The notes below the pieces were generated by a model. That model made no database searches and had not been told where the DNA came from. It saw only the letters and a program-made list of their open reading frames with translations. Both the position numbers and the translations under genes were made by a program. Below, piece after piece: positions 11,560-22,000 of a stretch of 37,971 nucleotides of DNA (position 1 is its first letter; each line of letters starts with the position of its first letter). The stretch is from positions 1-37,971 of the forward strand of contig JAYMTF010000380.1 in assembly GCA_036897485.1 (NCBI GenBank), in the 5' to 3' direction. This DNA comes from Pelargonium nanum. Taxonomy: Eukaryota > Streptophyta > Magnoliopsida > Geraniales > Geraniaceae.

Positions 11560-13014
11560 TGATATACCAAAATATTTTTTCAGTTGCCTTGACAAATTTG
11601 AGTAAAGTTGTGATGGTCTAAACCTGAATGTATCAGGGGGGGATCCACTGGAATATATGAAATATTCTTTTGTTGGCCTAAAGAAATAAAAATTGTTTTA
11701 GAAGGCTAAAAACTTCCTCTATTCCTCTAGGCCCATATGAGTTTGGGTTCCCTTACTTTCTTCATTATCAAATTATCAGATCCTTGTTTCATATTGTACT
11801 CATGTACTTGAGTGAGCCCATATAATTTTGTCTTCTAAATTATAATTTTTTTAAATTCCAAATCATCCCATCTTCTAATATCAGGAGACCAAATTTGTTG
11901 TGAATCAACTCTAATACTATGTTTAATGTGGTCTAACTTAGAAGCTTAAGCTGATAGGTGAAAGACCAACGTGTATATCAAGTGGTGACAAACTTCACTT
12001 TCTCTCGGCGTGTAATACATTAACAATATAGATGCTTCCTAAACCAATCAATTAAAGGAATAGAAAGCCCTATCCAAATCTGCAAATAAGTGAAAATATT
12101 TAGCTGCACAAAGTTTAATGTGCAATAAGTGTACATAAGACATTTTTGATCAATTACAATTTTGATGTTTGTCGAGTATATTTTTAAATGTTCATCTAGC
12201 TATGATGCATAGACACTCCCGCATTTTCAATGTATTTGGGTCCAACATGTATACTATTTTGAGCACTTGAGGTTGTCGTCTCTTTTCTTACTACCTTATT
12301 CATCAAAACTCACAAATCGCCATCGACATAGTTGTTTTTTCAGTTATGAGGACTTGTGACTTCGCCCTTGCCACTCAAAAGTTTGTCACCCTCTTTCCTC
12401 AATCTCACCAACACCGCATCATGTTGTATGTTAACTGCCATCTCAAGAGCGAAGCCCCTCAAAAAACTAACACCCAAACCACTTGTCCTCGTTGTAGTCC
12501 TTATACTTTGACACTACTTGCCTCATCTTCATGTGCTACTTTTAGAGATTATACGCCAACGCCATCGCCGTCGATATCACAATAAAATATCGTAGTTTTT
12601 TTCCATTTTCCGGAGGGAAGGAGGATGCATGCGGATGGGAGCATATCACACATTACTTGTTGGATGAAAAACTAGGTGCGAGACAAAAGAACTCAAAACA
12701 AGAGAAAAGACAAATAATTAAAAATAAGATAAAACACTTGTCTCCCTTCGTCTCAAAATAAACATACCGTTTCACTTACATTTTTCTATCCAAATAAGTG
12801 TTATGTTTCATTTTCAATAAGTTAGTTACTCATAATTTGTCAATAATATCATTCTAATAAGTTAATAAGTATTTTTTAAGTTTGTCACATAGATAGAAGA
12901 TGAAATATAAACACTAACTAACTTTTCATTAAATTTTTTAAATAAAAAATAGTACACTTATTTTTTAACAAAGAAAAGTTAATGACATAAATTAATGTAT
13001 TGGTAAAATATTAA
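11560..13014. other. Intergenic, with a possible coding relic and a Stowaway-like end
   Basis: The stretch 12340-12590 is richer in C and open for 79 codons on the plus strand but matches no family I recognise; it may be a decayed exon. At 12742 the sequence CTCCCTTCGTCTCAAAATA resembles the left end of a Stowaway-type MITE, but I cannot find its partner end. The rest is AT-rich without features. Confidence 0.35.
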
Positions 13015-13023
13015 TTATAATAA

Positions 13024-14251
13024 GGGATAATGTCACATGCCCCCTATAAACTATTCACTTAGAAGTATCCCTTAAACTATTTTTCAAATCAAATACCCAC
13101 AAAAAATTTACAATTTGCTATCCGTCAGTTAAAACTAACGGAATGTCAAGATTTTCTCAAATAATGTCCAATATGCCCTTATCTTTATTGTGTTATCGTT
13201 GTTCTTGACTCTGTTCTTGATGTTCTTCGCATTTTTTATTTTTCAAACACAAAATACACAAATCCAAACAATAATATTGCACTATGAAACTTACAAAGAC
13301 TCAAAATTAAAACTGAAAAAAATAAATTACATCGGATGTTTACTCCATCTTGCTCCATCTTCATTTTGTAATAGATGATGGTGCTGCTAGTTTTGGTTAG
13401 CTGAAACCACCACCATCCTCGCTGGCTTTGCCAAGTGGTGCAACCCCTTGATTCTCCCCGGAAGCCACAGCCGCTCGCACACCATCCTCGTTGTCGGAAT
13501 CGAAGCACCAAACCCACCTCTGTCACGAAAGCTATCGGTGGTGGTGGTGGTGCTTGTTCTTAATTGAACCCCAAGCCGCAAAGCCATGGCCTTGAAACTT
13601 AAACTCGAATCCATCCGTCTCCAATGCCACCACCTACCTTCGGCAATCATTTCCCTCCACAAACATATAATTGTCGGAGCCCTAACCCAGAACAACTCAA
13701 CCCTAATTCTCGACCATTCTCCGCCAATCTCTGGCAACCATTTCACATAGCCATGCTAGAAGCTCTACTCCCCATATGTCCTCTGTCATCTTCAATATGA
13801 TCCATCTTTCTTTGTACAAGTAGGAGGTTAAAATGTATTAGGTTTTGGTTGAAATTTTCATGAGATTTTTGGGTTGTTGGGGTTTTGGTTGTTTTTGTGT
13901 AATTTTTTTATATTTTGGTTGGAGTTTTTGATTTAAATTAGTGAGGAGTGTTTTTGAGTAATTTTTTATTTTGAGTATTTGTAATCTTATTTTTAAGGAA
14001 GTATTTGTAAGTTTGAATTTGTGTATTTTGTTTTTGAAAAATAATAAATTTCATAAACATCAGGAACAAACTCAAGAACACAATAAAGACAATGGCATAT
14101 TGGACATTATTTGAAAAAAAAATTGACATTCCGTTAAAACTAACTAACAGATAGCAAATTGTAAAGTTTTGGGGTATTTGATTTGAAAAATAGTTTAAGA
14201 GATACATTTGATTTAAGTGAATAGTTTATATAGGGCATGTGACATTACCCC
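13024..14251. mobile_element. Non-autonomous Mutator-like element (1228 bp) with long terminal inverted repeats
   Basis: The element starts GGGATAATGTCACATG and its other end, in reverse complement, starts GGGGTAATGTCACATG. The inverted repeats can be followed for about 240 bp on each side (roughly 13024-13270 and 14010-14251), sharing for instance TTTTTCAAATCAAATACCC, ACAATTTGCTATC and CAAATAATGTCCAATATGCC. It is flanked by a perfect 9-bp duplication, TTATAATAA, at 13015-13023 and 14252-14260. Long inverted repeats plus a 9-bp target duplication are diagnostic of Mutator-like elements. There is no transposase. The interior, about 13330-13800, is clearly GC-richer than the flanks and could be a captured host segment (Pack-MULE). 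The arms differ by several small indels and substitutions, so insertion is not very recent. Confidence 0.9.
13387..13746 (-). other. Open frame in the Mutator-like element interior (119 codons), origin unknown
   Basis: The GC-rich interior is open on the minus strand for 119 codons from an ATG at 13746, starting MKWLPEIGGEWSRIRVELFW, and ends within the element. The product is rich in Arg, Trp and Thr and matches no family I know. An overlapping second minus-strand frame is open for 96 codons (13236-13526), so openness may simply reflect composition. It could be a captured gene fragment or family-specific filler. Confidence 0.3.
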
Positions 14252-14392
14252 TTATAATAATAAAATGGTCACATGGTTGATACATGATAACTGAGACATC
14301 CCGTTAAAATTAACTTACATATATAAATATATGTGGGTAGATGTAAGAGCAATGCAATGTCCAGAAAGATTATTTTTAAAAGTTTAAGTATT

Positions 14393-14518
14393 ACCAACAA
14401 CCCACAGGTCAAGTGGTTAGTGCACCACTTAGCCATAGTGTCTCAGGTTTCAATCACCGTGGGCACTGTTGGTATCCTAATTTTGTTTTGCACTCAATGT
14501 ACTACTTTAAAAAAAAAA
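14393..14518 (+). mobile_element. tRNA-derived SINE with target duplication
   Basis: A 126-bp unit has an A-box-like GTCAAGTGGTTAGTGC near 14408-14423 and a B-box-like GGTTTCAATC near 14447-14456, the spacing expected for a polymerase III promoter of tRNA type. It ends in a run of about ten A (14509-14518). The flanks AGTTTAAGTATT (14381-14392) and AGTTTTAAGTATT (14518-14530) form a target-site duplication differing by one T. Together these identify a SINE. It sits between the Mutator-like element and the G3BP promoter. Confidence 0.8.
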
Positions 14519-14530
14519 GTTTTAAGTATT

Positions 14531-14899
14531 TGTTGACAGTATTTGTGAGTGTTATACGTGTTTACCCCAAATAAATACAGTACAAGATAAAATAAAAAGA
14601 AAAAAAGACAACATAGGCTGTGGTTGGTTTTGGTTTGGGGATATCCGAGGTCGGGATAAGATAACCTAACTAACTGTAGGAACAGTAACCTAACCTAAGT
14701 TGTAAGCGAGTGCCATTCCCATTCCCATCACAGTCCACAGGTAGCTTTCACGGCCTCTCCCTTTTTTTTCATGCGCTAACTCTTCTTCTTCTTCTTCTTC
14801 TTCTTCTCACAACACTCTCCATCGAAGCCCACTGTACCCAAATCTACCATCAAACCAATCTCTTTCTTGCAAGCCACAACATTCATTTTCCATTTAAAG
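14531..14899 (+). promoter_or_regulatory. Promoter and 5'UTR exon of the G3BP-like gene
   Basis: Upstream of about 14750 the sequence has a GATAAGATAA box and CCTAACCTAA words. The segment about 14760-14899 is pyrimidine-rich with a CTT microsatellite near 14779-14808, typical of a plant leader. It ends in TTTAAAG|GTACGTTTC, a good donor at 14900, and the matching acceptor just before the start codon (TTTAGCAG|A at 16047/16048) closes a 1.15 kb leader intron. The transcription start cannot be fixed. Confidence 0.6.
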
Positions 14900-15393
14900 G
14901 TACGTTTCTCGCTTTTCCTTTCTCTCTGATTTAACATGGGTCTCTTGTTCACTACATTGTTCTCTCTTACCAATCAGATCAAAACCGCTTAAATCTTGCA
15001 AAATTTTCATTTTTATGCTACTTCTTGATTTTGTTGCTCTCTCTTCCTCTGATGATGATGATACATTATAATCAATAATAAATCAGCTGTTTCGTTATTA
15101 TTATTATTAGATGATGTATTGATTTGTTCTTCATTTATGTTTCATATGATTTGTTTGTCTTCCTCACTTAGACTGAATGGTGCCCCAACTGCTGCTAGAT
15201 TTATTGGTGTGCATCAGCTTTGTGTTTTGAAGTTGGTCTAGGGTTTAGATGTTGTTTTGTTTTGGATCCAAATGATGTACATTGCTGGTATCTGTGAATA
15301 TATATTTTTATTTAATTTTAAATTTGTCTATTTATTCTCCTAAGCTCCATGCTCGAGGGGTCCATATGAGAATGTAGCCTAAAGTAGTGTTCT

Positions 15394-15500
15394 TGTTCTA
15401 CTGGAGAATGTGGGTACATTTTGTTCAATGAAGTTTTTTTTACGGTGTTAATACATTTCTTTATTTTTGTTCTACTGGAGAACTTGGGTACGTTTTGTTC
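15394..15500 (+). repeat. 33-bp direct repeat in the G3BP leader intron
   Basis: TGTTCTACTGGAGAATGTGG and the 13 bases after it (15394-15426) recur at 15468-15500 with three substitutions. The copies are 74 bp apart, pointing to a local duplication inside the intron. The remaining intron sequence, T-rich as in most plant introns, shows no other feature. Confidence 0.8.
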
Positions 15501-16048
15501 TTTTCCTATCTGTGCTAATGATAGAAGCTTTTAGATGGTTCCCTGGTGATGATTTCCCATTCTGTTTTGGGTTTTATTTTGTATTTATTTATTTGTTTTT
15601 GGATTTGGGGCTTGTTTGAGGTTATCAGTTTTGTGGCATTCTGATATTGTAAGGTGCATACTCTATGTTTAAGATCAATTATATTAGCCTCTAAATACTC
15701 CCCATTAAATGGTTGGTGGCAATGGTGGGATTTGGCTTGTTTTAATTTTCTATATCTTTCTCCTACGTCCTTCCATTAAATAAAGGAAAAGATAATATCT
15801 GTCTCGCGAAGTAAATGGTAAAAATATCTCGTGCTGCTTTTTGCTGTTCGTTCTGTTATCAAGGTGCTTTCTTAGATGGTTTGTGTTTGCAATATTTCTA
15901 ATAAACTGGTTGGATAAAAACAATTTTTACATGATCTTTTGCCTTAGCTACGAAGTTGGTTGGTTTGTAATATTCTCGTTTCATTCCAGCAGTCTTTAAA
16001 ATAGACTGATATTGTTTCTGTTATATTTCATCTATTGTCTTTAGCAGA

Positions 16049-19000
16049 ATGGCTTTGCAAACGACAAATCCTCCAACTACTCACAGTGCCCAATTGGTTG
16101 GGAATGCTTTTGTTGAGCAGTATTATCATATTCTTCACCATTCTCCAGAGTTGGTTTATAGATTTTATCAAGATATAAGTGTACTAAGCCGGCCTGATTC
16201 CAATGGTTCAATGACGTCGGTGACAACCATGCAAGTGAGTTTTCGGCACTCTCACCTTCGTGCCGTACATAGAATAACAATATCATTTTTGTAATTATAT
16301 ACTAATAGTATATGCTGAGGGATTGGTGAGTTTCTTGGAATGACTCAGTTTAATTATATAATGAATTTATTACTAGGTTTCCTAGAATTTTATCATCCAT
16401 CTTCCTCAAACTTCTGTCATTATTCTAGGCATGTGACTTCACATACTTTGTCATGTAAAGTTCTTATTTAATATATTTCATAAAACTGTAACTAAACCAT
16501 AAAACAAAAGTGTTGAGCAATATCGCATGTGTGCACAAGGACTGGTATCTGTATTTTACTTTCACCAAACTATCCAACAACCAACATATATTGATTGGAC
16601 GCAAGCTGGCTTTGCTATATTTTTGCTGAAAGTTTGAAATCCAAAATAGCAGTTTTCTCTGAATTTTCCATTTGTTCCTTTGAAACTCTGATAAATCTGG
16701 TTAGCTTTTTGCTTCAATTTATGGCTTTAATTGCTAGCAGATATTTAATGAATGAATGACTGACTGAATTTTGTCTTACTCATCTATTGATTTATTCCTT
16801 TAATCTGCCTTTCTTACTGGCTAATACAACACAAACCTACTGGCTATGGTTATTAATTTGTCTTGAGGGGGAGAACAAGAGCTTTGATGCTATGATGCAA
16901 GGTTCCTTGGGTGCCTTGCCTTATTTACTTTATCATATTATGCATTTCCTTGGGAATCAAATACTCCATTTTCTTGGAAGCAGGGTATCAACGAGAAGAT
17001 TTGCTCTCTGGACTACAAAAACTACAAGGCAGAAATTAAAACAGCTGATGCTCAGCTATCTTATAAGGATGGTGTGACAGTTCTTGTAACTGGATGCTTA
17101 ACGGGCAAGGATAACTTGCGAAGGAAATTTTCACAATCCTTTTTTCTTGCTCCACAAGACAATGGATATTTTGTTCTAAATGATGTTTTTAGGTATGTAG
17201 AAGATGGTGGGCCATTGGAAGCCCATCCAGTTAGTGGAGTTGATGATGCTCCGGTTGTACCCTTGGCCTCAGTTCCAGGTATGATTTTGTTGTTTTATTA
17301 TCATTTGATTTGCTAATTTTCTTGTGATCTGGTATAGTATCATCAAAACTTGTTAGTTTTGGACATAATTCCATGTCTTCATTTTCCAGAACCCAGTCAA
17401 GTACTTGACCCCCCTGCACCAGACCCTGCAACTTCTCTTGAGGAGGATCAAATTGTGGTTGAGAAAACTCTTGATGCAACAGATCGTGAAGAAACAGTGA
17501 ATGAAAAAGATGTTGATGTGGAACCTCACTCTCATGTAAATGGGAGTGACATTCCTACAGTTGTTGAGTCAGCTTCTTCATCCCAAGAGGATGCTCCAAA
17601 GAAATCTTACGCATCAATTGTGAGTTTATAAATAAATTGTTTCACTATCAAGTACTGTTATTTGATTTTTCTTCTTTAAGGGATTAAATTATGTGTAGGT
17701 GAAAGTCACAAAAGGGAGCCCAGGACCAACTAAAGTCTATGTACCTACTACTGCTAAAGTGGCTCCTAAAAAGGTTGATAATCAGTCAGTTGGTTCAGCA
17801 GCACCCTCACCAGGTCCTGAAGCCTCGGCCCCAACCAGCACCGATGCCCCTGAAACTAATGATACTCATGAGGAAGGTATATGTGCCTTTTCTGTTATGA
17901 AGTTCAATTTATTTCATTTTAATTCTTTAGGGTGCTGTACTAGATTTGTTTGGTCATTAAATTTGTTTTGTTCTTCTTGCTATCAAAATGTCTAATTTTC
18001 TAACAGCCACATCTTCTCATCACAGTTGAAGGTCACTCTATTTACATTCGAAATCTGCCATTAAATGTAATGGTTTCTCAGCTTGAATTGGAATTCAAGA
18101 AATTCGGTCCAATCAAGGAAGGTGGCGTTCAAGTCAGGAATCATAAGGTTGGTTTCATATGCATAGCATGTACATAAATTTTGTCTACAATTCATCTTTG
18201 CATTTTCTGACATGACTTTTCTAATTTCCTTTTGAATCCCTTCCATTTAACAGCAGGGCTACTGTTTTGGTTTTGTTGAGTTTTTGTCCTACGACTCCAT
18301 GGATAATGCAATTCAGGTACAATATTATTATTCATTGTTCGCTTCATGAATTTTTTATTATTTATATTTCTTGGTACAATTATGATGTGCCATTTTAATG
18401 TCATCTATAATCAAGACTATCTTAGTCATTTCAAATTGTGTTGATAGATTTGTAATCTTTTTTTGAACAATTACCTTAACCTCACTTCTGGTTTGGAGAA
18501 AAACAAAGAGTGACCCCTCACTATTTGCAAAATTCAGCAAACCTGCCTTCCCCCAAATAGTTAAATATGGGTTAGCGATTTCTTTTGTCCAATTCAAAAC
18601 ACTTTGTGGTTTGGGTGGAGAGTTGCAATTGCAGGGGCACCTCATCTGCAGCCGCAAGATGTTTCATAAAGGAAATGATATACATCAATTACCAGCAATA
18701 TCTCTATTATAAGTTAGAATCACTTGAGTTTATTGGAACATAGACACATGGGAGCACACGGGAAAAGCTTAACACTAATTGCATTATCCTTAATTTTTCG
18801 TCAAGATTCAAATAAGATACATACTTAGGGATAGAAAGAGAGAAAAGTTCTAGAGGAGCCTTTAAATTCCCAGAAGAGAGTCATGCAGAGGAATGTGATA
18901 TTGTCAGCATTGTTGGGAAATAATCGTTGAAGGCTCTTGAGTTAGTGATGAGAGAATGCGGATCAAATCAGTGTGAAGGCCTTTGTTGTTTTCTAGATTT

Positions 19001-22000
19001 TTAGGAGCTTTAGAAGGTGGGAAATCATCTTCTTCTTATGGATCCTACTTTCCTCTGTTGCCTATTTAACAATCTTAGATCACAATTGACCCAATAATGC
19101 TAGTTATCAAAATTATATCATTCAATAGGCTCTGCTCCATAGGCTCTCTTATCTTTACCCCCTTGGACAACATTTTCATGTATTATAAGAGTCAAATTAT
19201 TGAGATTCAATAAAGAAATTTTTGCACAATGTTACTCCTTGCATTGAGGTACAAACTAACACCAGCCAATTACTCAACATGCCCTCTCAGTTGAGCTTGT
19301 GCTATCTTAAAAGATTCAGCATTAGCTCCTTTAGAGTTCTGAACATCATCCTCTAAACACTAAAGTCTAACTGAAATGGTCACAACTATGTGTTCTTGCT
19401 AAACCCCATATTCCCTTACAGCATGTAGAGTTGGCACGCATTCCTTGGCTGCAACCAGTATACTTTCAGCTTCCTCCCATCTATGGAGCCTGTATTATAT
19501 ACCTATAGGTGCTCATCAGACTTGATGCAAAACTCTGTCGTTGGTGGCTGGCCCACTATCCAAAAAATATTTCCCGGTTTGTTTTTGTTTACCCGGCCAT
19601 AGTAAGAATGTTGTTAGGTCTGGTAAGTAGGAAAAGGCAAGCCAAAGTTGGAGGGTGGAAAGTTATACTTTTGTTTTTGTTCTGTCAAATAATATGCCAT
19701 AATCCCCTTTGTCAATCTTAACATGCATCCTTCGTGGCATTTTGTGTGCCCTGTTTGCATCTCAAAGTTTTCTTCATTGGTTGCATAGTTGCTGACTGCA
19801 CATTTTTCATACTGTTAAATCTTTTTTACGGCTGTTCCTAAGCCTAGATAAGACATGAGTGTTTTGTTATGTTGATTATCATTAAAACTATACTGAATAC
19901 TGAAGGACTCCTGTAGTTGAGCTCCAGTAGTTTGAGGATTAGCTCAATACCTATCTGGGTTGACTGTAAGCTGCCACAGAATCGTGAGACTGCTTCCCCA
20001 AACATAAAAATATGATATGTTTCCCTTTTATAGAAACTCTTCTGGATATTTTTACCAATCCATCCAACATAATATAATATTTGAATTTATTATGTCACCC
20101 CTACAGTATAGCTAAAATATATTACTCCATCCCAAGATGAGTGCAGTCTTCCGTTTTAGTAAAAATTAAGAATAAGTTAGTAAGTGTTGGACTCTCTCCC
20201 TTATATCCCATGTACTGAGTACTCTTGTTGTAACAAATTCAAGCGGTTTTAAATAACTTATCTTAGAGATATTGTTGATAATTCATGCATAACTAACTTC
20301 TTAACAATCCAAGTGGATTTTGAGGCTTTTTTATTTTATTTTATTATTATTATTATTTATTTATTTTATAGAGAAAGCATACACTCATTTTGGAACATAG
20401 AAATACAGAATGGCTAAATTTGCAATCAGTTATTACAAAAAATGACAAAGATTTGGACTTCTATAGGCTTATCAAGAGCAGATGTAAAAATTGTTTGATA
20501 AAATTATCATTTTAAGACATATTTGGTTAACTTTGGCCCTTGGGAACAATGTAATTTTGGTGACTGTGAATTTAGGGTGCTGTCATCTTTTATTTCCATG
20601 TTCATTGGTGCAAAGCTGGCTGGAAATTGGAATTAGTATCTGACAAGTTGTTAGATTGGTCTTCTCCATCCTTTCTTTGATGATAGCTTTTTATTCTAAA
20701 AATTAAATAACTCTTGATGAGATACTAAAGTTGTAGAGGTATTGTCGAATGAATATGTTTAATGTTGTCTAAGGCCTACTAGTGATTAAAGTGATGCTAA
20801 TGTGTTCAATTTTCCCACATTTGGCGATAACAATGCAAGAACCAATGTGCACGAAACGTGAGCTTTAATGTTTCCTCCATGCTATAGGAGAAATAGAAAA
20901 GATGCATGGCAAGATTTATATTTAGCCCAACCCATTTTGTTCATATGAAAGTGAATGGTACTTTTTTTTGTATCCTTGCTTTTCCATTAACAATGTAAGT
21001 TTGACTGAGGCTCCTTGTTCTTAGCCTGTTCTGTTAGTATGAATTTCTCGGATATCACCGCGGTTACATTTAGAGGATTTTTTTCTGACCTGGTCCTCCT
21101 GTAGCATCATTTTTGCTACATGTACATGTTTCTGGAACTTAATGCCCATCTATCTGCAGAGTTCGGTTACTGTAAGAGTTATTGAGTTGAAATTAATAGA
21201 AATAGCAAAAAGATTTTTATCTTATTATCACTGCATTTTTTCTTTCAAAATTGGTCTTATAAAGCTTTTAGATTTATGGAGTACAGCCGTCCAAATTGTT
21301 AAAAATTAAGCTTGCCGGAACAAATTTGTTGCTGTGACGCTCGAAGAAATTATTGAAAGAAGAAACAAAAGCCTTAATTAAAAACCATATTTATAGTCAA
21401 GGATAAATTTGTTAAGTGAAATACAAAAAATGCTGCTGGCAATTGGTTCGGAGAATCTAAATTACTAGACAGCTATATATTCATGTCCTGTCAATTTATA
21501 AAATCGGGCGTGTGACACGTGTCTGCTTATCGATATCTTTGTTTGTTTGTATAGCGGAACATAATATGATAAAAAGATCTTGCACGACAGCTAGTGAAAG
21601 TTAGATCTTTACACGTGTCATTGTCAACAATGGACATGAGTGGTATACTCACTTTTTTTAGAGTATGATCTCATACAGTGTCTAAGTTACAAACTATAAA
21701 CTGGAACTGTATAATAAATCAGATGTGCAAAAGTGTTGGAGCAATATTAAGTACCCATTGGGAGTTCCTCTCTTTCTCAAAACCTGTGTATAGCTGATTG
21801 CTTTTGAATTTCAGAAGGAACAGAAGAGTTGAGACCTATCCACCTGCATGCACTTAAAATGTATCAATCAGTAACATGTATATATCAAATGGGAACCTTA
21901 AGAATAATATCTAAATACCATATCCTTTTATCCTGGAATGAACAGTTGTCATTAACCGGCTGAGTCAAGCTGGCAAGCTCTTTTTGCTCTCAATCATGTG

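Noticed and set aside
13938-14207. 89-codon minus-strand frame
   Set aside because: It lies in the right inverted repeat of the Mutator-like element and is low-complexity, Phe/Leu/Asn-rich translation of AT-rich DNA.
14776-14973. Lysine-rich minus-strand frame
   Set aside because: It is the complement of the CTT microsatellite in the G3BP leader.
19240-19490. Possible minus-strand coding relic in intron 7 (EAES-LVAAKEC-like and ANAESFKIAQAQLRG-like pieces)
   Set aside because: Interrupted by stops and matched to no family I can name; too weak to list as a gene fragment.
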